From positions 1-6,292 of the forward strand of contig JAPKEK010000142.1 in the NCBI GenBank assembly GCA_028822125.1: a stretch of 6,292 nt of DNA. The letters are read 5' to 3'. The first letter of the stretch is position 1; every line of letters begins with the position of its first letter. This DNA comes from Pseudomonadales bacterium. Its GTDB lineage: Bacteria > Pseudomonadota > Gammaproteobacteria > Pseudomonadales > Azotimanducaceae. Shown in pieces: positions 1 through 5,634 of the stretch. Both the position numbers and the translations under genes were made by a program. The notes beneath the pieces are model-generated. The model did no database searches and had not been told where the DNA came from. It saw only the letters and a program-made list of their open reading frames with translations.

Positions 1-681
1 GCCATGCGGACCTGTCTTTGACAGACGCTCAGGGCAACTGACTTTTGACCAAAAATTTTCATTGCCTCTGAGAAGGGATAGAAATAACTCGAATTGAGGG
101 TCTTCTACGCCTTTTGCAATATCGGGTCGACCCATGTGATCAACAATAATGATGGTGGGAAGCGATTCAAAAAAATGATATAGCTCTGCGAGTTCCTGAG
201 ATTCAAAATAAATCACGATATGCCAGCCCAGTTCGTTAATTCTTGCAGCAACTCGAGTCAAATCATCAAACGGCAAGGCATCTACCAGGCGCCTTACAAA
301 ATTAAAACGGACACCACGCACGCCCGACGAGTGCAGGGCTTCAAGTTCTGAGTCCGATATGTCGACGGAAACACTGGCAATGCCTCGCGCCATACCATCG
401 GCAGACACAAGGGCATCTACCAGTGCACTGTTGTCGTTGCCATGGCAGGTCGCTTGAACAATGACATTTCGCGAAACGCCCAAAAAATCGCGCAGCTGCC
501 AAAGCTGCTGCTTGGAAGCATCGCAGGGCGTATACTTCCTGGTTTCAGCAAAAGGAAACTGCTCCCCGGGACCAAACACATGACAATGTGCATCTACTGC
601 ACTTTCTGGCAAGCTGAACCGGGGTTTTGATGGGGCTTGATGCCAATGCAGCCAATCTGCATCAGGCGTAAATGATTTCAT
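1..681 (-). CDS. ligI: 2-pyrone-4,6-dicarboxylate hydrolase (LigI), C-terminus cut by window edge
   Basis: LigI hydrolyses 2-pyrone-4,6-dicarboxylate (PDC) to 4-oxalomesaconate in the cytoplasm, in the protocatechuate 4,5-cleavage pathway. It is a metal-independent member of the amidohydrolase superfamily. The frame is open from the ATG at 681 to the left edge, giving 227 of the roughly 290 residues usual for the family. Visible landmarks are a family-typical N-terminus (PSKPRF, 17-22), DAHCHVFGP (30-38) with the H-x-H pair at 32/34, NVIVQATCHG (72-81), RGVRFNF..RRLV (122-133) with the substrate-carboxylate arginines, VIYFE (156-160) with the active-site Tyr158, VDHMGRPD (180-187) with His182, and CPERL (216-220). 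The catalytic Asp near residue 250 (GTDWPHPN in Sphingobium LigI) lies outside the window, so integrity of the C-terminus is unknown. The start overlaps the ligJ stop as ATGA, with an AGAGGG purine run directly upstream, which suggests translational coupling. The match to LigI as I remember it is close throughout, and the identification is firm. Confidence 0.95.
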   Translation of the reverse strand, partial: MKSFTPDADWLHWHQAPSKPRFSLPESAVDAHCHVFGPGEQFPFAETRKYTPCDASKQQLWQLRDFLGVSRNVIVQATCHGNDNSALVDALVSADGMARGIASVSVDISDSELEALHSSGVRGVRFNFVRRLVDALPFDDLTRVAARINELGWHIVIYFESQELAELYHFFESLPTIIIVDHMGRPDIAKGVEDPQFELFLSLLRGNENFWSKVSCPERLSKTGPHG

Positions 682-1697
682 AGCCCTCTGCCTTTGAGTA
701 GCCAATCCATACGAGGGTAAACCCGTCTGGCATTACCCTCAAATACCTTATATTGATCGGTATCGCTTAAATCAAGTGCATCAATGTAACGCTTGGTGTC
801 ATCAAAGTACTGCCCGGTCTGGGAATCGATGCCCCTGACGGCACCAACCATCTCCGAACCAAAAAGAATGTTGTCAATATCAATAACTTCAAACAGCAAA
901 TCGATACCCGGTTGATGATAGACGCAGGTATCAAAGAATACGTTGGTCATCACGTACTCAGTCAGCGGGGGGCGTTTTAGCATGTCCACGAGACCCCGGT
1001 ATCGCCCCCAATGGTAGGGGACTGCCCCACCCCCATGCGGTATGATAAATCTAAGATCCGGAAAATCCTGAAACAAATTACCCTGGATAAACTGCATAAA
1101 CGCCGTCGTATCTGCATTGATATAATGCGCGCCCGTGGCATGGAAGTTGGGATTGCACGAACTGGAAACGTGAATCATGGCGGGGACATCCAGCTCAACC
1201 ATTTTTTCGAAGAAAGGGTACCAGGATCGATCCGTTAACGGCGCTGCCGTCCAATACCCTCCAGAGGGATCGGGGTTTAAGTTACATCCGACAAAACCCA
1301 GTTGCAACACGCAGCGCTCCAGTTCTCTTATGGATTGTTCTATGGATGTTCCTAGGGATTGCGGCAGTTGGCATACACCGATGAAAGATTCCGGATAAAG
1401 GTCGACCACCCGTTTTATAAGATCATTACAGGCACGCGACCACTGCTGGGCGAGGGCATCATCACCAATGTGATGAGCCATGGCGGAAGCCCTCGGCGAA
1501 AACAGGGTCATATCTGCGCCTCTTTCAGTCAGCAGTTTCAACTGATTCTGCTCAATACTCTGTCTAATCAGATCATCGCTAATGTATGGAATCTCAGGTA
1601 AGACCAGGCCCTTGTCATAAGCAGCGATCTGAGTATCACGGAATTGCTGGTGGGGTTCTGGTGCGGTTGTGTAATGGCCATGGCAGTCAATTATCAT
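678..1697 (-). CDS. ligJ: 4-oxalomesaconate hydratase (LigJ), amidohydrolase family
   Basis: LigJ adds water to 4-oxalomesaconate (in its isomerised keto form, after LigU) to make 4-carboxy-4-hydroxy-2-oxoadipate, the substrate of the aldolase LigK. It is a cytoplasmic zinc amidohydrolase that acts as a hydratase. The protein has 339 residues, the normal full length (about 340). It opens with MIIDCHGHYTTAP, the family N-terminus, carrying the H-x-H metal ligands His6 and His8. It then shows FIGVCQLPQ (105-113), GCNLNPDPSGG (137-147), IHVSSS with His176, PHGGGAVPYHWGR (220-232) with His221, and LFGSEMVGAVRG (278-289) with Glu282, the glutamate that LigJ has where most amidohydrolases carry aspartate. 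The start at 1697 is set by this conserved N-terminus, since only a poor Shine-Dalgarno precedes it. It follows ligU after 16 bp, and its TGA overlaps the ligI ATG. GalB, the hydratase of the Pseudomonas gallate route, is an unrelated LmbE-like protein and is excluded. Confidence 0.93.
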   Translation of the reverse strand: MIIDCHGHYTTAPEPHQQFRDTQIAAYDKGLVLPEIPYISDDLIRQSIEQNQLKLLTERGADMTLFSPRASAMAHHIGDDALAQQWSRACNDLIKRVVDLYPESFIGVCQLPQSLGTSIEQSIRELERCVLQLGFVGCNLNPDPSGGYWTAAPLTDRSWYPFFEKMVELDVPAMIHVSSSCNPNFHATGAHYINADTTAFMQFIQGNLFQDFPDLRFIIPHGGGAVPYHWGRYRGLVDMLKRPPLTEYVMTNVFFDTCVYHQPGIDLLFEVIDIDNILFGSEMVGAVRGIDSQTGQYFDDTKRYIDALDLSDTDQYKVFEGNARRVYPRMDWLLKGRGL

Positions 1698-1713
1698 CGT
1701 ATTTTCGATCTAG

Positions 1714-2829
1714 TTAGTTGGCTTTGATCGCAACTGGGTTGCCCGCAGGAATCATCACCTCGCCTCTCATTAACAACCTTGCAGTTCTTAACAGGGCTGC
1801 CCGTTGTACAGAAACCACCCCATTGGCGGAAAACTTCAATTGCATTTCCACTGAAAAGGAGCCCGACGGATGTTCAACTGAATACTCCCTGGCAGATCCG
1901 GCCTCAGATCGACTGCCGCTCACCATTGCGTAGGCCAGCGTATCCGGGATCAGGCATGCGGTAGCGACACTGACTGAACCAAGTACGCCAATAGCCTCAT
2001 GGACTCGATGTGGAATGAAGGTATGCGTATTGATCAAGCCACCATTTCTCGCGGGTGAGATAAGACACATCTTGGGTACCGTTTTTGCTTTCACGTCTCC
2101 AAGGTTCATGCGCTGGCCCACTTTCAAGCGGATGTTCTCCAGCCTGGATTTTAAAGACTGATCTGAGTCGAGTTGCTCAGGTGTCTCATAGCCCGACAAG
2201 CCAAAATCAACCGCCCTCATCAACACTACGGGCATACCATTATCAATACAGGTGACATCCACACCTTCCAGGTTGTCCATTGCCTGACCGGTCGGCAATA
2301 GCGCTCCGCAGCTGGACCCTTCTATGTCTGTGAACTGAATACTGACAGGAGCAGCGGCACCCGGAACGCCATCTATCCGTGTCGTTCCTGAGTAACGCAC
2401 CGCATTACCGGGAGTTTGAACTCGAGCAACTGCCTGCGCACCCGTATTATCAAGATGGATTCGAACATCGGTGCTATCTCCTCTCGTTTCAACCAGACCC
2501 TGCTCAATGGCAAAAGGACCCACCCCCGCAAGAATGTTGCCACAGTTCTGATTTGTACTGACTTCAGGCTTATCAAGCGCTACCTGTAAGAACAGATAAT
2601 CAACATCCACATCTGGCTTTTCTGATTTTCTAACAACAGCAACTTTACTGGTGAGTGGATGGGCCCCACCCAGGCCATCTATCTGCCTCTCATCGGGAGA
2701 ACCCATGGCTGCAAGGAGTACCGCATTTCGTTCCCGTTGGTCTAGCGGCAGATCCTGCTCCAGGAAAAATAATCCTTTTGAGGTGCCCCCTCTATACAGT
2801 GAACAGGGTATAGCTCGCTGAGTCGTCAT
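1714..2829 (-). CDS. ligU: 4-oxalomesaconate tautomerase / isomerase (LigU/GalD, PrpF family)
   Basis: This is a PrpF-family isomerase (diaminopimelate-epimerase-like fold). In protocatechuate or gallate meta-cleavage the homologues GalD (Pseudomonas putida) and LigU (Sphingobium) interconvert isomers of 4-oxalomesaconate so that the hydratase can act. At 371 residues it is close to the family length (about 360). Landmarks are PCSLYRGGTSKGLFF (8-22), the PrpF signature; GSPDERQIDGLGGAHPLTSKVAVV (43-66) with Lys62, which aligns with the proposed general base Lys66 of LigU; NQNCGNILAGVGPFAIE (93-109) with Cys96, which aligns with Cys100 of LigU; and SREYSVEHPSG-like residues (312-323). The residue alignments are from memory. 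The start overlaps the ligK stop as ATGA, and a GGAGG Shine-Dalgarno lies inside the last Glu codons of ligK. PrpF itself (aconitate isomerase of the methylcitrate cycle) is the main alternative, but the position between ligK and ligJ decides for the lig role. The choice between the names ligU and galD is a matter of convention. Confidence 0.9.
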   Translation of the reverse strand: MTTQRAIPCSLYRGGTSKGLFFLEQDLPLDQRERNAVLLAAMGSPDERQIDGLGGAHPLTSKVAVVRKSEKPDVDVDYLFLQVALDKPEVSTNQNCGNILAGVGPFAIEQGLVETRGDSTDVRIHLDNTGAQAVARVQTPGNAVRYSGTTRIDGVPGAAAPVSIQFTDIEGSSCGALLPTGQAMDNLEGVDVTCIDNGMPVVLMRAVDFGLSGYETPEQLDSDQSLKSRLENIRLKVGQRMNLGDVKAKTVPKMCLISPARNGGLINTHTFIPHRVHEAIGVLGSVSVATACLIPDTLAYAMVSGSRSEAGSAREYSVEHPSGSFSVEMQLKFSANGVVSVQRAALLRTARLLMRGEVMIPAGNPVAIKAN

Positions 2830-3518
2830 TCTTCCTCCGCATTAAAACTGACATACTCAATCCCCTGCTGCTTTAACCGCTCACGCATCTTGTAGATATC
2901 CAAGCCTAATTCCCCCTGGGCCAATCGACGGCGGACGGCCTGTTCATTTTCAATGCGGCGCTTCATTTTCACGGCGACTTCATCACCCAAGACCCGGGGA
3001 ACTACCACAACCCCATCGTCATCAGCGATCACAATATCTCCTGGGTTGACCAGCTGACCTGCACAGACTATAGCAACGTTAACATTGCCCAGCTTCTCCT
3101 TAACTGTGCCCTGTGCAAATACACTCTTTGACCACACCGGAAACCTCATTTCAGTCAAGCCAGCGATATCTCTCACTCCTGCATCGATGACAAGCCCGCG
3201 AACACCTCTTGAGTTAAGAGAAGTAGCCAGGAGATCCCCGAAATAGCCATCATCACAGGGGCTCGTTGGACAGACCACTAATACATCTCCAGGCTGGCAC
3301 TGTTCTACCGCCACGTGAAGCATCCAGTTATCGCCAGGCGTAACCTCGCAGGTAACCGCGGGTCCCGCTATCCTGGCCGGACGAAAGATCGGTTTCATGT
3401 AGGATGCCAGCAAACCCTTTCGACCCTGCGCCTCATGAACGGTAGCCACCTCGGCATCTTGAAACTTTGCCATAGTCTCTCTTTCCGGGCGGGGTATATC
3501 AGTAACGCAGGTTGCCAT
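2826..3518 (-). CDS. ligK: 4-carboxy-4-hydroxy-2-oxoadipate / 4-hydroxy-4-methyl-2-oxoglutarate aldolase (LigK/GalC)
   Basis: This class II pyruvate aldolase of the RraA-like fold splits 4-carboxy-4-hydroxy-2-oxoadipate into pyruvate and oxaloacetate, the last step of protocatechuate 4,5-cleavage. It usually also cleaves 4-hydroxy-4-methyl-2-oxoglutarate and decarboxylates oxaloacetate. It has 230 residues, the usual length. Motifs are VATVHEAQGRKGLL (24-37), PGDNWMLHVAVEQCQPGDVLVV (61-82), CDDGYFGDLLATS (88-100), the active-site DAGVRD (112-117) with Arg116 and the metal-linked Asp117, FPVWSK (126-131), and VIADDDGVVVVP (163-174). The C-terminal LGLDIYKMRERL matches LigK/GalC and separates it from RraA proper, which is shorter. 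I prefer the start at 3518: an AGAGG Shine-Dalgarno sits 8 bp upstream, an in-frame stop lies six codons upstream, and homologues have a similar N-terminal lead. Met16, with GAGAG before it, is a weaker alternative. It is the first gene of the four-gene operon, after a 332-bp non-coding region. Confidence 0.94.
   Translation of the reverse strand: MATCVTDIPRPERETMAKFQDAEVATVHEAQGRKGLLASYMKPIFRPARIAGPAVTCEVTPGDNWMLHVAVEQCQPGDVLVVCPTSPCDDGYFGDLLATSLNSRGVRGLVIDAGVRDIAGLTEMRFPVWSKSVFAQGTVKEKLGNVNVAIVCAGQLVNPGDIVIADDDGVVVVPRVLGDEVAVKMKRRIENEQAVRRRLAQGELGLDIYKMRERLKQQGIEYVSFNAEEE
2834..2838 (-). promoter_or_regulatory. Shine-Dalgarno of ligU embedded in the ligK 3' end
   Basis: GGAGG on the minus strand, four bases before the ligU ATG, is formed by the codons for the C-terminal Glu residues of LigK. 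With the ATGA overlap it argues for coupled translation of aldolase and tautomerase. Confidence 0.65.
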
Positions 3519-3526
3519 AATTTTAA

Positions 3527-3531
3527 CCTCT
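3527..3531 (-). promoter_or_regulatory. Shine-Dalgarno of ligK
   Basis: Read on the minus strand this is AGAGG followed by an 8-base A/T-rich spacer and then ATG. It is the best ribosome binding site in the window and supports the start of ligK at 3518 over the internal Met16. Confidence 0.7.
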
Positions 3532-3569
3532 ATTTAATGAACCAGATTCGAAAATCAGAGCTCAGCCTT

Positions 3570-3575
3570 ACTATA
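3570..3575 (-). promoter_or_regulatory. Candidate -10 box of the ligK-ligU-ligJ-ligI operon
   Basis: On the minus strand this reads TATAGT inside an A/T-rich patch. About 17 bases upstream is GGGACG, a poor match to a sigma-70 -35 box, which would fit a promoter that needs an activator. The transcript would start near 3563 and have a leader of about 45 bases before the ligK ATG. This is a by-eye call that rests on the -10 match and the spacing only. Confidence 0.3.
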
Positions 3576-3601
3576 ATGAATTACTCAGAACCCGTCCCTC
3601 A

Positions 3602-3612
3602 CCCGGACCGGG
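3602..3612. repeat. 11-bp palindrome CCCGGACCGGG near the putative -35
   Basis: This is a perfect dyad with 5-bp arms around a single central A. It lies a few bases upstream of the weak -35 of the candidate ligK promoter, where an activator or repressor could contact RNA polymerase. It could also be chance in a G/C-rich patch. Confidence 0.4.
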
Positions 3613-3627
3613 CTCACACCCTTTGAT

Positions 3628-3660
3628 ATTGAGGTGCTGCCCCCCACTCTGCGCCTCAAT
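3628..3660. repeat. 10-bp-arm inverted repeat (ATTGAGGTGC / GCGCCTCAAT)
   Basis: The arms at 3628-3637 and 3651-3660 are complementary except for one position, and a C-rich 13-base spacer separates them. No T-run follows on either strand, so it is not a standard rho-independent terminator. It could be an operator for a dimeric regulator or an RNA stem in a leader. It is the longest inverted repeat I noticed in the window. Confidence 0.5.
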
Positions 3661-3673
3661 CATGGTTCATGAT
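3659..3673. promoter_or_regulatory. Perfect 15-bp palindrome ATCATG-GTT-CATGAT, candidate LysR-type operator
   Basis: This has perfect 6-bp arms around GTT. It contains the T-N11-A dyad (T3660 and A3672) typical of LysR-type regulator boxes, and in Sphingobium the lig genes are controlled by a LysR-type activator, LigR. It abuts the preceding inverted repeat and lies about 100 bp upstream of the putative start of transcription, somewhat far for a classical LysR recognition site. No regulator gene is in the window, so the assignment is inference. Confidence 0.4.
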
Positions 3674-3735
3674 GGTGACCACTTATCTTCAACAAAGCAA
3701 AGATTAGCTTACCCGCTCAACCGCCTTTACCGAGA

Positions 3736-3761
3736 ACCGGTTAACCTGACCGGTTGACCTG
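3736..3761. repeat. 13-bp tandem duplication (ACCGGTTAACCTG / ACCGGTTGACCTG)
   Basis: Two head-to-tail copies, 3736-3748 and 3749-3761, differ at one base. The first contains the overlapping palindromes AACCGGTT (with the base before it) and GGTTAACC. It lies between pobA and the lig operon, beside a GACC/GGTC hairpin. Confidence 0.6.
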
Positions 3762-3768
3762 AAAGGTC
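3756..3768. repeat. Short perfect dyad GACCT-GAA-AGGTC
   Basis: 5-bp arms surround a 3-base centre, overlapping the end of the tandem duplication. Further GACC units at 3748-3751 and 3777-3780 make a cluster of four GACC/GGTC half-sites within 33 bp. There is no following T-run in either direction, so a protein-binding site is more likely than a terminator. Confidence 0.4.
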
Positions 3769-3850
3769 GGCCATATGACCCTGATACATGCTTCTGGCTA
3801 AGCGCTGCAACACCATGCATGCAAGCCAACGACCTGTGCAGCAAATCTCC

Positions 3851-5023
3851 TCAATATGGCAAACCTACATAACTTTCGGCAAAAGACATGCGAGCGGCCT
3901 GAGATGTAACCAGGTATTCAAATTCAGCTCCGCGAATTCTGCTGCTAAATGCACTGTCATCTTCATAAAAATCATGCAGCAATCGGGTCATTGACCAGGA
4001 AAACCGACTGGCTTTCCATACCCGTTCCAACGCCCTTTGCGAATAATTATCCAACCCTTCTGTATCTTTGTTCTGATAAAACTCAGATAGTGCTTGCGAC
4101 AAATAGCGCACATCAGAAACCGCCAGATTCAAACCCTTGGCACCCGTAGGTGGAACAATGTGCGCCACATCACCCGCCAGGAACAGTGAGTTCCAGCGCA
4201 TGGGCTCGCAAACGAAACTTCGTAACGGTGCTATTGATTTCTCGATGGAAGGCCCGGTAATTAAGTTCCGAGCAACCTCTGACGGCAAGCGCTTATTCAG
4301 CTCGCTCCAGAACCGGTCATCCGACCAATGATCGACCCGCGCGTCAAGCGGGACCTGGATATAGTACCGGCTTCTTGTTTTTGATCGCATTGAACACAGG
4401 GCAAAACCTCGCTGATGATAAGCGTAGATGAGCTCCTGGGACACGGGGGGCGTTTCCGAGAGGACGCCTAACCATGCAAAAGGGAAACTAGACTGATATT
4501 CACGTTTGACCTCGCTGGGCATGGCCGCCCGGCTCACGCCATGATAGCCGTCACAACCAATCACAAAATCACAATTAAGCGTCTTGGCTTCCCCTTCGTG
4601 ATGAAATAGGATTTCTGGTTTTTCAGTATCGATGCCGGCCAATATCACATCGCTAACCTTGTGAAAAATACAGCCTCCGGTTTTCTCGCGCGCCTGATAA
4701 AGGTCCCGGGTGATCTCAGTTTGCCCGTAAATCGTCATCTTCGAACCGGTAAGCTCAAAAAAATCGATTCGACAATTTCTACCCTTGTAAACAAGCTCAA
4801 CCCCATCATGCTCCAACCCGAGTTTATTCAGGCTGGCAGCCACCCCAGCCTGCTGGAGCATTTGCACTGTTCCTCTCTCTAATAAGCCGGCGCGAATTCT
4901 GCCCAGAACATGTTCTCGAGAATGCTTTTCCAGGACCACACTCTCGATTCCATTGACATACAATAATTGGGACAACAGTAATCCTGCAGGTCCACCGCCG
5001 ATAATTCCTACTTGTGTTTTCAT
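3851..5023 (-). CDS. pobA: 4-hydroxybenzoate 3-monooxygenase (PobA)
   Basis: PobA is a single-component FAD monooxygenase that turns 4-hydroxybenzoate, O2 and NAD(P)H into protocatechuate, the entry compound of the cleavage pathway. It is cytoplasmic. At 390 residues it is nearly the length of the Pseudomonas enzyme (394). FAD motifs are GGGPAG (9-14), the DG motif GCDGYHG (156-162) and LAGDVAHIVPPTGAKGLN (282-299). Substrate residues of the Pseudomonas enzyme are all present: Tyr200 (Y201), Ser211 (S212), Arg213 (R214), Arg219 (R220), Tyr221 (Y222), Pro292 (P293) and Tyr385. The helix that contacts the NADPH phosphate differs, with Lys33, His34 and His38 in place of Arg, Gln and Tyr. The protein ends at VGLPY, without the short acidic EEIE tail. 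The start is fixed by the conserved MKTQV; the ribosome binding site is weak. No pobR is adjacent in the window. pobA lies 332 bp upstream of ligK and is probably its own transcription unit. Confidence 0.97.
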   Translation of the reverse strand: MKTQVGIIGGGPAGLLLSQLLYVNGIESVVLEKHSREHVLGRIRAGLLERGTVQMLQQAGVAASLNKLGLEHDGVELVYKGRNCRIDFFELTGSKMTIYGQTEITRDLYQAREKTGGCIFHKVSDVILAGIDTEKPEILFHHEGEAKTLNCDFVIGCDGYHGVSRAAMPSEVKREYQSSFPFAWLGVLSETPPVSQELIYAYHQRGFALCSMRSKTRSRYYIQVPLDARVDHWSDDRFWSELNKRLPSEVARNLITGPSIEKSIAPLRSFVCEPMRWNSLFLAGDVAHIVPPTGAKGLNLAVSDVRYLSQALSEFYQNKDTEGLDNYSQRALERVWKASRFSWSMTRLLHDFYEDDSAFSSRIRGAEFEYLVTSQAARMSFAESYVGLPY

Positions 5024-5087
5024 TGTGAATTCGCCATCTCACCCCGGGAACACTATCTGCGCGCTGTACAACAGAAACTCAGCCAGC

Positions 5088-5102
5088 GCATACCAAGTAT
5101 GC
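5088..5102. promoter_or_regulatory. Perfect 15-bp palindrome GCATAC-CAA-GTATGC upstream of pobA
   Basis: This has 6-bp perfect arms around CAA, 65 bp before the pobA start codon. It lies just downstream of a possible -10 box and so would cover the start of transcription, as repressor operators often do. The 6-3-6 geometry also suits IclR-type regulators of aromatic catabolism such as PobR or PcaR, though its sequence is not one I recognise. Confidence 0.45.
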
Positions 5103-5104
5103 TG

Positions 5105-5110
5105 ATTTTA
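5105..5110 (-). promoter_or_regulatory. Candidate -10 box of pobA
   Basis: It reads TAAAAT on the minus strand, five of six matches to the sigma-70 -10 consensus. The -35 position 17 bases upstream is weak (GCAACA). The predicted start of transcription falls within the adjacent palindrome, leaving a leader of about 75 bases. Confidence 0.25.
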
Positions 5111-5257
5111 ACCATGCCACGTGTTGCTGTTGCTTTCACTAATAAGAACTGAGCTTAAAGGGTTATCAGCGAAGTGTTACGCAAAGCAAAACCTTACCTT
5201 TTATATACCTATATGGCTTCAATACAAATCATTTAAGGCCGGATAGGAAAGATCGGG

Positions 5258-5278
5258 CTGTTATAAACGGCCTGTTAT
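5258..5278. repeat. Direct repeat CTGTTAT, two copies 14 bp apart
   Basis: 7-mers at 5258-5264 and 5272-5278 share similar flanks (GGCTGTTATAA and GCCTGTTATGA). They lie about 240 bp upstream of pobA. The evidence is weak because the unit is short. Confidence 0.25.
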
Positions 5279-5405
5279 GAAGCGTAATTAATGAAAGAAC
5301 CACGACAACTTAAGGCACCCCAATGCTCACCTCCAAACAGCAGCAATGTCCTTGAAGACCCAATGCATAGCGCACAGACCCCAGGGTCCTTAATCGGCCG
5401 TTACT

Positions 5406-5438
5406 ACCCTATGAAGCAGAGATGGGGTCACCCTATGA
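5406..5438. repeat. Direct repeat ACCCTATGA, two copies 24 bp apart
   Basis: Identical 9-mers at 5406-5414 and 5430-5438 lie in the long non-coding region. A small dyad, GACCC-CA-GGGTC at 5377-5388, lies close by. They may be binding sites or chance; nothing in the window tells which. Confidence 0.35.
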
Positions 5439-5634
5439 CATTGCTCGCAGGCGATATAACAATGTAATGCACGCATGAAGTATCGAAAAACCGAGCGCAA
5501 TGGTCTATACCTTGATTTTCAATTACGGGCAACCAGAATCCAAGGGGCGCGCGGAAGTAGGCGAACAACCTGACCTCATGTCGTGCCAGCAAATGATTTA
5601 GATCCGGTTATAGCGCAATAATTCATACATAACA

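Larger units (their letters stand above)
3519..3850. other. Non-coding region between pobA and ligK, rich in dyads
   Basis: No convincing gene lies in these 332 bases on either strand. The short plus-strand frames have no recognisable product and run into the opposite-strand genes. The region holds several inverted and tandem repeats, listed separately, and a candidate promoter for ligK-ligU-ligJ-ligI. I see no stem followed by a T-run in the direction of transcription after the pobA stop, so no intrinsic terminator for pobA is supported. Read-through from pobA into the lig operon is therefore possible. Confidence 0.6.
5024..5634. other. 611-bp non-coding region upstream of pobA
   Basis: No frame of useful length with a plausible start exists on either strand, and no gene remnant is recognisable. 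The pobA-proximal end (about 5024-5110) carries a palindrome and a possible promoter. The middle holds A/T-rich tracts (5191-5235) and short direct repeats. No intrinsic terminator is evident after the transporter stop. The length is unusual beside the compact lig operon. Confidence 0.6.

Noticed and set aside
442..630. 62-residue plus-strand frame inside ligI
   Set aside because: It is antisense to a clearly conserved part of LigI.
1714..2829. PrpF (aconitate isomerase, methylcitrate cycle) as the identity of the isomerase
   Set aside because: No prpB, prpC or acnD is nearby, and the gene overlaps ligK and abuts ligJ, which fits the LigU/GalD role.
2826..3518. RraA (RNase E inhibitor) as the identity of the aldolase
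   Set aside because: The protein is longer than RraA, carries the LigK/GalC C-terminal LGLDIYKMRERL and the GYFGDLL..DAGVRD active site, and sits in a catabolic operon.
3315..3626. 103-residue plus-strand frame
   Set aside because: Most of it is antisense to ligK, its composition is not protein-like, and no ribosome binding site or homology is recognisable.
3628..3660. Inverted repeat as a rho-independent terminator for pobA
   Set aside because: The stem is followed on the minus strand by ATCAAAGGG and on the plus strand by CATGGTTC, with no T-run in either direction, and the 13-base loop is large.
4824..5042. 72-residue minus-strand frame starting 19 bp upstream of pobA
   Set aside because: It is out of frame with pobA and overlaps its conserved N-terminus. 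Its sequence is Arg/Trp-rich and resembles no family.
5377..5388. GACCC-CA-GGGTC as a terminator of the transporter gene
   Set aside because: The two-base loop is too tight for a hairpin, there is no T-run, and it lies about 250 bp after the stop codon.
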